Below are positions 1 through 8,904 of a DNA stretch of 64,000 bases, piece after piece. Within the stretch, counting starts at the first letter, position 1; each line of letters opens with the position of its first letter. The notes under the pieces were generated by a model. It worked only from the letters and a program-made list of their open reading frames with translations. It searched no databases and had not been told where the DNA came from. The DNA is from UBA9339 sp964535195. Its GTDB lineage: Bacteria > Pseudomonadota > Gammaproteobacteria > UBA9339. The translations under genes were made by a program, and so were the position numbers. The DNA lies in assembly GCA_964535195.1 (NCBI GenBank), contig CAZHSI010000007.1, forward strand, positions 1-64,000, read 5' to 3'.

Positions 1-271
1 TGATATTACCAATATTATGCTCTCCGTATCTTAATGCTGGAGCGGGAGAATCTGTAAAACATCATATTTTTGTAAAAATATGGGGAGCATTTTATGCAAA
101 GAAATACCACTAACAATCTTGTCAAATGGAAAAATTCTTAAGAACACTTACCAAGTTTATTACGGAGAACAAGATAAATAGAACAAATTTATGATGACAG
201 CATATTTTCAGCTATGCTTGCTATAAAATGACGAAGAGTGAACAATTACTTAAAATTTTGTATAATCCAAG

Positions 272-299
272 CTTGATAAACGTTAAGTAACCCCCATTT
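272..299 (+). promoter_or_regulatory. sigma-32 (RpoH)-type heat-shock promoter of clpB
   Basis: The -35 element CTTGATA (272-278) and -10 element CCCCATTT (292-299) are separated by 13 bases. They match the RpoH consensus (CTTGAAA, about 13-17 bases, CCCCATNT) with one mismatch in the -35. The site lies about 35 bases upstream of the clpB start, and clpB is a classic heat-shock gene. Bases 1-271 show no gene that I can support. Confidence 0.7.
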
Positions 300-333
300 T
301 AATGGAATATTAGTAGTAAAAAAGGAGTCAACC

Positions 334-2883
334 ATGCGCTTAGAAAAACTAACCGACAACTTTCGCGATGCTTTGGCTGACGCGCAGTCAACAGCACTCA
401 GCAAAGACAATCAGTTCATTGAACCAAGTCATCTTATGCTGGCGTTACTTGAGCAAAAAGGAACTGTTACCAATATTCTCCAAAAATCGCGTGTCAATAC
501 CGCAAAACTACAAGCAGCCTTACAAAACGCCATTGATCATTTGCCAAAAGTTGAGGGGGTTCCGGGCGACATTCATATCTCTAACGATTTATTAAAACTC
601 CTAAATGTAACCGACAAACTCGCCACCGCACGAAAAGACCAATTTATCGCCAGTGAGCTGTTTTTACTTGCGGCTCTCGATGACAAAGGCACTTTAGGCA
701 AACTTCTAAAAGACGCAGGCGCAGTTAAAAATATTATTGAACAAGCAATTACAGAAATCCGCGGAAATGAACAGGTGCAAGACGCTGGCGCTGAAGGTAA
801 GCGTCAAGCACTAGAAAAATACACTACGGATATCACGAAGCGTGCCGCTGCAGGCAAAATTGATCCCGTTATCGGTCGTGATGATGAAATTAGACGGGCC
901 ATCCAAGTATTACAACGTCGGACAAAAAATAACCCCGTCTTAATCGGCGAGCCTGGCGTTGGTAAAACCGCGATTGTTGAAGGCTTAGCGCAGCGGATCA
1001 TCAATGGTGAAGTTCCAGACACCCTTAAAAACAAACAATTACTCGCGCTTGATATGGGCATGTTAATTGCCGGCACTAAATTTCGTGGCGAATTTGAAGA
1101 GCGGCTTAAAGCCGTAATTAACGAAATCAGCAAATCGCAAGGGCAAGTAATTTTATTTATCGATGAATTGCATATGGTGGTTGGTGCTGGCAAAGCTGAA
1201 GGCTCAATGGATGCTGGTAATATGTTAAAACCAGCTTTGGCGCGCGGGGAACTACGTTGTATTGGTGCTACCACCCTCGACGAATATCGCAAATATATCG
1301 AAAAAGATGCTGCCCTTGAACGCCGCTTTCAAAAAGTTTTGGTGGCAGAACCAAGTGTTACTGATACGATTGCTATTTTGCGTGGCCTTAAAGAAAAATA
1401 TGAGTTACACCACGGCGTTGACATTACTGATTCAGCCATCGTGGCAGCAGCAGTAATGTCTCATCGCTATATTACCGATCGTAACCTACCAGACAAAGCG
1501 ATCGATTTAATCGATGAAGCTGCGAGCAGAATCCGCATGGAAATGGACTCAAAGCCTGAAGATCTTGATCGGCTTAACCGTAAAATTATTCAATTAAAAA
1601 TTGAACGGGAGGCCTTAAAAAAAGAAACCGATGAAGCTTCCAAAAAACGCCTAGCTGATCTTGAAAAGCAACTTTATCAACTGACGAAAGAATATTCTGA
1701 GCTTGAAGAGGTTTGGAAAAAAGAAAAATCGGTGTTGCAAAGCGCGCAAAAAATCAAAGAAGATCTCGATCAAGCAAAACTAGAAATGGAAACGGCGCAA
1801 CGTAAAGTAGACCTTGCCAAAATGTCAGAACTCCAATATGGCAAAATTCCAGCCTTAGAAAAACAACTGCAAACCGCACTCCAAGCCGAAAAAGATAAAA
1901 TGCGTTTAGTGCGTAATAAGGTTACGGAAGAAGAGATTGCCGAAGTGGTTTCAAAATGGACCCATATTCCAGTGAGCAAAATGCTTGAAGGAGAAAAAGA
2001 AAAGTTATTAAAGATGGAGGAGATGCTCCATAAAAGAGTCATCGGGCAAGATGAAGCCGTAACCGTCATTGCCAGCGCGATTCGCCGTTCACGTGCAGGA
2101 CTTGCCGACAGCAACAAACCGATTGGCTCATTTATGTTCTTAGGGCCAACTGGGGTCGGGAAAACCGAGCTATGTAAAGCCTTGGCGGAATTTTTATTTG
2201 ACACTGAAGAAGCCATGGTACGGATTGACATGTCAGAATTTATGGAAAAGCATTCGGTGGCTCGACTTATTGGCGCCCCGCCAGGATACGTGGGTTATGA
2301 AGAGGGCGGATATCTTACCGAACATGTGCGACGCAAACCTTATTCAGTAATCTTATTAGATGAAATTGAAAAAGCACATCACGATGTCTTCAATATTTTA
2401 TTACAAGTATTAGATGATGGTCGCTTAACTGATGGCCAGGGACGAACGGTAGACTTTAGAAATTGTGTGATCGTCATGACCTCTAATTTAGGCTCACAAG
2501 ATAGCCAAACGAAAGAAGGGGTGATGACCGCAGTTAAACAACATTTCCGCCCAGAGTTTATTAATCGGATCGATGAGATTGTGGTCTTTCATAGCCTCGA
2601 TCAAAAACAAATTCGTGCCATTACTAACACGCAAATCGATCGCTTACAAAAGCGTCTGGCTATGCAAGATTTACACTTGGAAATAACTACCAAAGCTCTC
2701 GATTATCTAGCAGATATCGGATATGACCCAGCATATGGTGCTCGCCCCTTAAAGCGCGCGATTCAACAACATCTTGAAAATCCATTAGCCCAAGATATTC
2801 TCCAAGGAAAATTTGCACCCAAAGATAAAATCATCGTTGACCGTGACAACCATGGCTTGAGGTTTGGCAGCTACAAACGATAG
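334..2883 (+). CDS. clpB: ATP-dependent disaggregase ClpB
   Basis: ClpB is the cytosolic Hsp100 hexamer that extracts polypeptides from aggregates together with DnaK/DnaJ/GrpE. The 849-residue protein has the full family layout. The N domain opens with MRLEKLT. The first AAA+ module has Walker A GEPGVGKT near residue 205. A long coiled-coil middle domain spans about 400-530, and the second AAA+ module has Walker A GPTGVGKTE near 604. The length is close to the E. coli protein (857). An AAGGAG ribosome site precedes the ATG. It is transcribed alone, behind a heat-shock-type promoter, and cls converges on it from the other strand. Confidence 0.97.
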   Translation: MRLEKLTDNFRDALADAQSTALSKDNQFIEPSHLMLALLEQKGTVTNILQKSRVNTAKLQAALQNAIDHLPKVEGVPGDIHISNDLLKLLNVTDKLATARKDQFIASELFLLAALDDKGTLGKLLKDAGAVKNIIEQAITEIRGNEQVQDAGAEGKRQALEKYTTDITKRAAAGKIDPVIGRDDEIRRAIQVLQRRTKNNPVLIGEPGVGKTAIVEGLAQRIINGEVPDTLKNKQLLALDMGMLIAGTKFRGEFEERLKAVINEISKSQGQVILFIDELHMVVGAGKAEGSMDAGNMLKPALARGELRCIGATTLDEYRKYIEKDAALERRFQKVLVAEPSVTDTIAILRGLKEKYELHHGVDITDSAIVAAAVMSHRYITDRNLPDKAIDLIDEAASRIRMEMDSKPEDLDRLNRKIIQLKIEREALKKETDEASKKRLADLEKQLYQLTKEYSELEEVWKKEKSVLQSAQKIKEDLDQAKLEMETAQRKVDLAKMSELQYGKIPALEKQLQTALQAEKDKMRLVRNKVTEEEIAEVVSKWTHIPVSKMLEGEKEKLLKMEEMLHKRVIGQDEAVTVIASAIRRSRAGLADSNKPIGSFMFLGPTGVGKTELCKALAEFLFDTEEAMVRIDMSEFMEKHSVARLIGAPPGYVGYEEGGYLTEHVRRKPYSVILLDEIEKAHHDVFNILLQVLDDGRLTDGQGRTVDFRNCVIVMTSNLGSQDSQTKEGVMTAVKQHFRPEFINRIDEIVVFHSLDQKQIRAITNTQIDRLQKRLAMQDLHLEITTKALDYLADIGYDPAYGARPLKRAIQQHLENPLAQDILQGKFAPKDKIIVDRDNHGLRFGSYKR

Positions 2884-2975
2884 CCACTAGCAGCGTGCTT
2901 AAAAAAAGGTAGCTCCTCTTGCGAATTTCGCGGAGATAACGTGACAAGGAAAAAGCAGCTATCTTTTCTTGCTCC

Positions 2976-3017
2976 TATCCTTGAAAATTTAAAGCGATAG
3001 TTTGCTTTTCAAGGATA
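2976..3017. repeat. 12-bp perfect inverted repeat between convergent clpB and cls
   Basis: The arms TATCCTTGAAAA (2976-2987) and TTTTCAAGGATA (3006-3017) are perfect inverted repeats around an 18-base loop, which itself contains an AAAGC/GCTTT pair. The position between two convergent genes fits a bidirectional transcription end. Neither side has a clear T-run, so a factor-independent terminator is not certain. Confidence 0.5.
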
Positions 3018-3091
3018 ATATAAAACGAGGTAACGGTTAAAATATTACAAATTATCAGCAGTAGGTTTGGTAGCTTACTTAACATAAGCTA

Positions 3092-3160
3092 AGCAAATCA
3101 AACTTAGATTCGCCACGCAGCCTAACCCCTTGCAAGCAAACCACGCGGAATAAATTTAAA
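3092..3160. repeat. dispersed intergenic repeat fragments
   Basis: Two short motifs here recur elsewhere in the window. One, about 3092-3128 (reading AATCAAACTTAGATTCGCC and on to AACCCC), resembles about 45402-45438. The other is the reverse complement of TTTAAATTTATTCCGCGTGG (3141-3160), also found near 9880, 30656 and 41565. The second motif overlaps the last codons of cls. It looks like debris of a small non-coding repeat family. Confidence 0.45.
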
Positions 3161-4307
3161 TCAAATACTTCAAATACAATGCTACCCAGGCAACTAACCG
3201 TTGGTGCCAAGGCCGTGTTTGTCGATCCGCTAAATGCACCTCTCGCGCCTGGTCTAAATCACATAAAAATTGGCGCTCTAAAACTCGCTGCGACTCAGGT
3301 AAACGCACATTAACATCAACCTCAAGATCGTGTAAGAGACTTCGATGATTAAGGTTACTTGAACCAATCATCATCCAATCATCCAAGATTAAAGTTTTAG
3401 CATGCAAAATAGTAGCAGTATACTCAAAAACCCGCGCACCAGCTTTTAACAAACGCTCGTAAAAAGCTTGCGAGGTCCAAGGCATAAAACTTATATCGGA
3501 TTCCTTAGGTAATAAAATCCGCACATCAACCTTCCTGCGCGCCGCTTCGATCAAACGCCGCAATAAAAAGTTATCTGGCACAAAATAGGCGTTAGTAATC
3601 CAAATCCTACGACGACACTCTCTAATTCGCTTCAGCAAATTTTTATACAAAATACGCCGACGATACCAAGTATTATTTAACCTAATAATTGGATTAGTAC
3701 GGATATGTCGAAAAAAATAACGTACCCTTTCTTGAATCGGAACGTGATTCCAAGCCGACTCAAATGCTAGCAAAATATCGCTTAAATCAACTTTGCTTAG
3801 ACGCACACCAGTATCCCGCCACGCCTTTTGCAAAATATTAAAACTGCCAACATAAGCAATTTTTTTATCAATGAGGCAAACCTTGCGATGATTACGTGAA
3901 TTGATTTTTAAAAGTAAATAAACGGCTTTTAATAGAAGCGGAACATGGATTCTAGAGCGGCTCCATTGCCACAGTTGCCAGGGAAAAGGATGAAAAACCC
4001 TGGTCTCTGCGCCAAACTTTTCTAGGTCCCTAACAACGCCGCCACCCCACCCAGGGGTACCAATACCATCAACAAGCACCCGCACCAAAACCCCGCGCTT
4101 AGCGGCTTCAGCTAAGGCAGTAATAATTTTCTTACCAAGCTGGTCTATAGAAAAAATATAAGTTTCTAGCTCAATAGATACCTCGGCCGCCTCAATATCG
4201 GCCAAAAGCTCATTGAAGTAGTCGAATCCTGTAAAAAAAACCTTCTCCTCTCCTCCCTTTTGGCGATCAAGTGCGTTTACATGATTATCGGTATTTTGTG
4301 ACCACAT
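3156..4307 (-). CDS. cls: phospholipase D-family cardiolipin synthase
   Basis: This enzyme condenses phospholipids to cardiolipin at the inner membrane. Two HKD (HxKxxxxD) motifs are visible: HRKVCLID near residue 140 and HAKTLILDD near 300. The second is followed by GSSNLNHRS, typical of bacterial cardiolipin synthases. There are no N-terminal membrane helices, so it resembles ClsB more than ClsA. I prefer the ATG at 4307 (MWSQNTDN); an in-frame TTG at 4334 would add nine residues. No strong ribosome site precedes either. It is divergent from pssA across a 430-base gap, so two phospholipid genes lie together. Confidence 0.85.
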   Translation of the reverse strand: MWSQNTDNHVNALDRQKGGEEKVFFTGFDYFNELLADIEAAEVSIELETYIFSIDQLGKKIITALAEAAKRGVLVRVLVDGIGTPGWGGGVVRDLEKFGAETRVFHPFPWQLWQWSRSRIHVPLLLKAVYLLLKINSRNHRKVCLIDKKIAYVGSFNILQKAWRDTGVRLSKVDLSDILLAFESAWNHVPIQERVRYFFRHIRTNPIIRLNNTWYRRRILYKNLLKRIRECRRRIWITNAYFVPDNFLLRRLIEAARRKVDVRILLPKESDISFMPWTSQAFYERLLKAGARVFEYTATILHAKTLILDDWMMIGSSNLNHRSLLHDLEVDVNVRLPESQRVLERQFLCDLDQAREVHLADRQTRPWHQRLVAWVALYLKYLI

Positions 4308-4534
4308 ACTAGATAAGGCTCTTCTCTTAAACAAAATTATTTACAATAAAGTCAACAAGCTACATACCATGATTTTTTTTATTCTTCAAAAAATATACAA
4401 TTAAGTTAAAACTGTAGATAATATTTAACATGCTATCTTAATTGTTTTATGATTATTTATCATGTTTTTTTACAATTATTGGGATATTGGTTGGCTACTT
4501 TATTAATAAACCCTTTCAGGGCTTAAGTTTTTAA

Positions 4535-4675
4535 TGTAATCTTTTCCCTGGGCTTCCGCTACCCCTGGGGGAGCAATATTGTATTCCATCGGAATATATC
4601 TATAGCCTGGAGCGACCAAGCCGCAAAAGGGTAAAGCAACCAGATGGCACCAAAAATTTGCGCCCTAACAGCGCG
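4535..4675 (+). ncRNA. possible structured RNA (6S-like?) between cls and pssA
   Basis: The 4308-4739 gap is AT-rich except for this G/C-rich island, which has no open frame. By eye it contains CCCCTGGGGGAGC, then AATATTGTATTCC, and later AAGGGTAAAGCAACC. These loosely resemble conserved 6S RNA segments (CCCCTGAG, ATATTTCATACC, AAGGGTTACAGCC). CTGG, GC and TACCC on the 5' side can pair with GGGTA, GC and CCAG on the 3' side, giving an interrupted long hairpin. The apparent length is shorter than usual 6S. This is a weak visual call. Confidence 0.22.
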
Positions 4676-4739
4676 TAATATACCTCAGCAAAATTAAGCT
4701 GAAATAGTTATATTTTTTTAAAAATTAGAAGGGCTTATT

Positions 4740-5501
4740 ATGAATACTATCTCAAAAAATACTCAACCACGTCCACGCGGAATTTATTTACTGCCTAACC
4801 TATTTACCATCGGTGCTCTTTTTGCTGGTTTTTTTGCAATTACCTCCGCTTTTCAAGGAAACTGTGATCGCGCTGCAATCGCGATTTTTTTAGCAATGAT
4901 TATGGACTCCCTTGATGGCAGGGTAGCACGCCTAACCAACACCATGACTAATTTTGGAGCAGAGTTCGATAGCCTTTCCGATATGGCAGCATTCGCGATA
5001 GCGCCAGCTTTACTTGCTTATGCTTGGAACCTGTCTAGTCTAGGCAAGTTTGGCTGGGTTGCTGCTTTTATTTACGCGGTTGCGGTTGCTTTACGTTTGG
5101 CTCGCTTCAATACCCAAGCAAGCACTGCTGGCAAAAAATACTTCCAAGGTTTACCCTGCCCTGCTGGGGCAGCTATAGTTACAAGTTTCGTGTGGGTCTG
5201 CTTTGACTATACCTTTACTAGCCAAACCACCATTTCGCTTCTTGCTTTAACCATGATTGCCGTTGCTGCTCTAATGGTAAGCAATATTCGTTATTACAGC
5301 TTTAAAGAGATCGAATTCAAACACAATGTGCGCTTTGTCGTAATTTTAATTATGGTAATAATTATTGCCTTAGTTTCGATTGACCCTGGTAAGGTTTTAT
5401 TCGTCATTTTTGCGGGCTATGCTCTTTCTGGGCCAATAGCAACCGTTTGGGGCTTAAGACAAAAAAAACGCCTACGAAAAACCCTCATAAAGCATGAGTA
5501 A
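4740..5501 (+). CDS. pssA: CDP-diacylglycerol--serine O-phosphatidyltransferase
   Basis: PssA makes phosphatidylserine from CDP-diacylglycerol and serine, the first step to phosphatidylethanolamine. The 253-residue membrane protein has the CDP-alcohol phosphotransferase motif DSLDGRVARLTN, then GAEFDSLSD, near residues 57-83. Around it are several hydrophobic segments and a basic C-terminus (RQKKRLRK). Length and layout match the pssA family found in Gram-negative bacteria other than enterics. Its stop overlaps the nadC start by 8 bases, so the two are co-transcribed. Confidence 0.93.
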   Translation: MNTISKNTQPRPRGIYLLPNLFTIGALFAGFFAITSAFQGNCDRAAIAIFLAMIMDSLDGRVARLTNTMTNFGAEFDSLSDMAAFAIAPALLAYAWNLSSLGKFGWVAAFIYAVAVALRLARFNTQASTAGKKYFQGLPCPAGAAIVTSFVWVCFDYTFTSQTTISLLALTMIAVAALMVSNIRYYSFKEIEFKHNVRFVVILIMVIIIALVSIDPGKVLFVIFAGYALSGPIATVWGLRQKKRLRKTLIKHE

Positions 5502-6327
5502 AAAAGAGTTTTATAAAATCATTGCTCTGGCTCTTAAAGAAGATCTCGGGAAACAAGATCTTACTGCAAGTTTAATTCCTAAAAACACCACAGCTAACGC
5601 GCAAATAATTTGCCAACAAAAAGCAATAATTTGCGGCCTTAGTTTCGCACAGGCGGTTTTTGCTAAAATCGACCCCAAGATAAAAATAACGTGGTACGTT
5701 AAAGATGGCGACCTCGTTACTAAGAAAAAAATCTTGGGTGAGTTAAGCGGACCTGCCCGCTCATTATTAACCGGAGAGCGTACCGCCTTAAACTTTCTTC
5801 AAACCTTATCGAGCACGGCAACCTTAACTAACCAACTAGTAGCCAAATTAAAAGGCACTAAAACTAAATTACTAGACACACGCAAAACCTTGCCTGGGTT
5901 ACGCTTAGCGCAAAAATATGCGGTAAAATGTGGCGGCGGACATAACCATCGTCTGGGTCTTTACGATGCGATTTTAATTAAAGAAAATCATATAGCTGCC
6001 TCTGGTTCAATAACTATGGCGGTCAACAAAGCCAAAAAACTTTACCCCCATAAAACGATAGAAATTGAAGTCAGAAACTTACAAGAATTGCATGAAGCTC
6101 TTATGACCCCAGTTGACGTTATCATGCTTGATAATTTCACTTTAAAAAACACTCATCAAGCTGTAAAAATTAATAACCGTAAAATCAAACTCGAGGTATC
6201 TGGCGGGATAAACGCTAACAACATTAGCTCCTTCGCTAAAACCGGAGTTGATTATATCTCTGTAGGCGCCATCACAAAAACTGTAATTCCCATTGAGTTA
6301 ACCATGCTTATCAAAACAGCTTCCTAA
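5494..6327 (+). CDS. nadC: nicotinate-nucleotide pyrophosphorylase (carboxylating)
   Basis: NadC (quinolinate phosphoribosyltransferase) converts quinolinate and PRPP to nicotinate mononucleotide in de novo NAD synthesis. The 277-residue protein shows family signatures: the N-terminal ALKEDLGKQDLTA, GERTALNFLQTLSSTAT, LDTRKTLPGLR with active-site Arg/Lys, KCGGGHNHRLGL, and the C-terminal barrel segments EVSGGI and VDYISVGAIT. It overlaps pssA by 8 bases. De novo NAD synthesis fits the NADH-centred island downstream (rex, adhE), although the pssA-nadC pairing itself is probably just an operon. Confidence 0.95.
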   Translation: MSKKEFYKIIALALKEDLGKQDLTASLIPKNTTANAQIICQQKAIICGLSFAQAVFAKIDPKIKITWYVKDGDLVTKKKILGELSGPARSLLTGERTALNFLQTLSSTATLTNQLVAKLKGTKTKLLDTRKTLPGLRLAQKYAVKCGGGHNHRLGLYDAILIKENHIAASGSITMAVNKAKKLYPHKTIEIEVRNLQELHEALMTPVDVIMLDNFTLKNTHQAVKINNRKIKLEVSGGINANNISSFAKTGVDYISVGAITKTVIPIELTMLIKTAS

Positions 6328-6466
6328 GCAACCCAGCAATAAAAAAAGGTTCGCGACAAGTTGTAACTGCGCTTTTTAGATTTAAGCATGCGAACAAAAA
6401 CTGTGCTTGGTGCTAGAGGTATTTTTGTAATACAATACGCTGCACTACGTATAAATGGGAGGAACA

Positions 6467-6997
6467 ATGAAGAATTTTCTCATAGCGATTATAGTTGTGT
6501 TAATATTAATATTTATCACGGTTAGGTTTTTTCATACCAAAACACCACAAGAGCCTGAAAAGGGGGGCCAAGAAACGATGCAAACACATAAAGTAAATCA
6601 AACCAACCAAGACGCCGGCGCAGCTTTTTTAGCAACAAACAAAGCCAAACCTGGCGTTGTTACTTTGCCAAGCGGCCTACAATATAAGATTATTGTTGCG
6701 GGTCAAGGTTCCAAACCACATTTAACTGATGCGGTAACAGTTAACTATGCTGGTACCTTAATCGACGGCACTGAATTTGATAGTTCCTATAAGCGGGGAC
6801 GTCCGATAAGTTTTCCAGTAGCCGGGGTAATTGCTGGCTGGACTGAAGCTTTACAATTAATGAGCGTTGGTTCTACTTGGGAGCTATACATCCCCGCCAA
6901 TCTTGCTTATGGTTCAAGAGGGGCACCGCCAGCTATTGGACCCAATGAAACCTTGATTTTCAAAGTAGAACTGATAGATATTAAAAAATCTGCGTAG
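6467..6997 (+). CDS. membrane-anchored FKBP-type peptidyl-prolyl isomerase
   Basis: This is a prolyl cis-trans isomerase, probably acting in the periplasm. Residues about 4-24 form one hydrophobic anchor (FLIAIIVVLILIFITV). About 70-173 is an FKBP domain with VTVNYAGTLIDGTEFDSSY, SFPVAGVIAGWTEALQLM, ELYIPANLAYG and IGPNETLIFKVELIDI. It resembles the catalytic part of Mip/FkpA but lacks their long N-terminal dimerisation domain. I chose the second ATG, since the sequence GGAGGA sits just before it and would be coding if the ATG at 6455 were used. It stands alone, with a hairpin downstream. Confidence 0.88.
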   Translation: MKNFLIAIIVVLILIFITVRFFHTKTPQEPEKGGQETMQTHKVNQTNQDAGAAFLATNKAKPGVVTLPSGLQYKIIVAGQGSKPHLTDAVTVNYAGTLIDGTEFDSSYKRGRPISFPVAGVIAGWTEALQLMSVGSTWELYIPANLAYGSRGAPPAIGPNETLIFKVELIDIKKSA

Positions 6998-7011
6998 GTT
7001 CTCTCCTCTAG

Positions 7012-7047
7012 GGATCCCGCGACGAGCATAATAGGTTCGTGGGATCC
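7012..7047 (+). terminator. hairpin after the FKBP gene
   Basis: GGATCCCGCGA (7012-7022) and TCGTGGGATCC (7037-7047) form an 11-bp stem with one G-U pair around a 14-base loop. It is followed by ATGTTTTAAAG, a weak T-tract. It lies 15 bases past the stop codon. The rest of 7048-7319 holds no convincing gene. Confidence 0.45.
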
Positions 7048-7319
7048 ATGTTTTAAAGTGTAACGACCATCGGTATATCATTGAACGAGTTACAACCATT
7101 TGAGTTAAAGCAGATATCAGCAAAGGGTTGTTGCGTGTTGTATTCTTGTTGGCACCCAGAAAATATTTTTGATGCCACCCCCTACCCCTCGATATATGTT
7201 AATTACAACTCTGAGAAAACTTGTGCTAGTGCGGTCGGCACCGTCGAGCACGCCTGTAGTTATAAGTGGTACCCGCAGAAAAAGTGCAACCAATTCCAAG
7301 GCAGAGTGGAGGAGTTATA

Positions 7320-8462
7320 GTGCTCCACCCCAATAAAACGCTTGGTGGTATTCTATTAATAATTAGTGCCATCACCACGGTAAATATATTTAAGTTTTCC
7401 ATAATAAGCTCCAGCGTTGGATTTATTCTAGCTGCTTTTTTATTGATAGCGATATGGGCATTAACTACCACGACAGCTTTGCTCGTACTCGAAATTGCAC
7501 TTAATTTTAAAGAAGGTGCCAATGGGTTTAGTAGCATAGCAGCTAAAACTCTGGGGGGCACCGGCAAGGTAATGGTAGCCGCGTGTTTCTTATTATTTTT
7601 TTATGCCCTGCTAGCATCCTATTTTGCTGGGCTTATTGCACTCCCTCAGATCAAAATTTATGAATTACATTTGCCCCATTTTCTTAATACTGCTTTCCCG
7701 ATTTTAATTATTGGCGGCGCCTTGGTTTACGGCACGAAGGCGGTAGATTTATGTAATCGAGGTTTAATCACGATCAAAGGACTATGTTTACTAATGATCT
7801 TTGTTTTTTTGTTACCAAAAACAAGCGTAAATTTAGTCCCGCATATTCGCGATGATGATTTCAATTGGATGCTATACCTGAACACAACCGTTTTTTTATT
7901 GCTTAGTACTTTTAAATTTCATATCGTGATACCAAGGTTGTGTGATTATCTTGAGGCTAAACCGTGCGAACTTAGGCGCTGTATTCTTGTGGGATCAGGA
8001 GCGTCATTAATAATCTCTTTATTTTTGTTGTTGGTGGGGAGAACTTATTTAGTTGGGATGATATCTAATAAATGGCTCTCTTGTGGCGTTAATGGCTTTC
8101 ACAATATAGCGCTGGGAACCTCTTTTTTACTAATCTCCGTGGGGTTGTTTGACTTTGTAATCGATGGTTTTAAGCTAAAACACTCGAAGCTCGGCAAACT
8201 ACAAGCAGTTTTCTTGACTTTTGTCCCACCACTTATTTTTAGTGTATTTTATCCTCAAGGTTTTTTAGAGGTTTTAAAGTATGCGCCATTTTTTGCGGCT
8301 ACGTTGCTAATTATCTTGCCGGCGATAATGGTGTATCGCTTGCGAGCAGTATCTGACGCTCATGCACCGCAAGTATTTGGTGGCAAGTGGTTGCTTATTA
8401 CGATAACTATTTTGGGTGGTATGTTAGCACTTTTTCCTTGCTACCAGAATTTCTGGCTTTAA
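7320..8462 (+). CDS. aromatic amino acid permease-like transporter (HAAAP family)
   Basis: This inner-membrane protein of about 380 residues has some eleven hydrophobic segments and resembles the TyrP/Mtr family. The opening LHPNKTLGGILLIISAITT corresponds to the TyrP N-terminus, and WALTTTTALLVLEI matches a conserved family stretch. The usual glycine-rich GTTIGAGMLALP segment is replaced by a less conserved one, so the substrate is uncertain. I choose the GTG at 7320 because GGAGG lies 7 bases before it; a GTG at 7266 has no such site. Its stop overlaps the stop of the convergent thioredoxin-like gene by 4 bases. Confidence 0.75.
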   Translation: MLHPNKTLGGILLIISAITTVNIFKFSIISSSVGFILAAFLLIAIWALTTTTALLVLEIALNFKEGANGFSSIAAKTLGGTGKVMVAACFLLFFYALLASYFAGLIALPQIKIYELHLPHFLNTAFPILIIGGALVYGTKAVDLCNRGLITIKGLCLLMIFVFLLPKTSVNLVPHIRDDDFNWMLYLNTTVFLLLSTFKFHIVIPRLCDYLEAKPCELRRCILVGSGASLIISLFLLLVGRTYLVGMISNKWLSCGVNGFHNIALGTSFLLISVGLFDFVIDGFKLKHSKLGKLQAVFLTFVPPLIFSVFYPQGFLEVLKYAPFFAATLLIILPAIMVYRLRAVSDAHAPQVFGGKWLLITITILGGMLALFPCYQNFWL

Positions 8463-8890
8463 GTTTCAGTGCGACGGCAAAACTCTTTTAGCAGATCTTT
8501 ATATTGTTCCGTACCTTTTGTTCCAACATAAGCTTTACAGTTAATTATTAACACCGGGACGCCGGATATTACCATGGCTAATTTAGCTAGCGCTTCAGCA
8601 TCATTTTTATTTATAACGTCAAGCACTTGCAAATTATTTGTTAGCTTGCATTGACTGATTAGCGGGGTTAGTTTTTTAATAGCCTCTTTACAATGGGAAC
8701 AGTACCTGGAGGTAATCAATAATATCCTATGCTCAAGACCTCTTTCTTTACAGTTAGCTATATTTTTATCAGAGTTAATATATTCAACTGGCAGCTTAGG
8801 GGAAGGTGGCTCGAGAGCCATCGCCGGAACCATTATTAGGGCAAGGAGTACAGATACAATAATTTTTATCGATTTAGGGTATTTTTTCAT
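8459..8890 (-). CDS. secreted thioredoxin-fold protein
   Basis: The 143-residue protein starts with a Sec signal peptide (KKYPKSIKIIVSVLLALIMVPAMA). It then has a thioredoxin-like fold with the redox motif CSHC at about residues 67-70, and a cis-proline-like SGVPVLIINC. Three further cysteines (one before CSHC, two or more after) may form extra disulfides. It lies 14 bases downstream of a CcdA-like membrane protein on the same strand. I infer that the membrane protein passes electrons to this periplasmic thiol protein. It is not a recognised DsbA, DsbC or CcmG, so I give no gene name. Confidence 0.7.
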   Translation of the reverse strand: MKKYPKSIKIIVSVLLALIMVPAMALEPPSPKLPVEYINSDKNIANCKERGLEHRILLITSRYCSHCKEAIKKLTPLISQCKLTNNLQVLDVINKNDAEALAKLAMVISGVPVLIINCKAYVGTKGTEQYKDLLKEFCRRTET

Positions 8891-8904
8891 AAGGTTCCTT
8901 TAGC

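Noticed and set aside
804..1292. Antisense frame within clpB
   Set aside because: A shadow of a strongly conserved gene; no start signal or protein similarity.
7081..7320. Short frame before the amino-acid permease
   Set aside because: It begins with TTG, has no ribosome site or domain, and overlaps the region used for the permease start signal.
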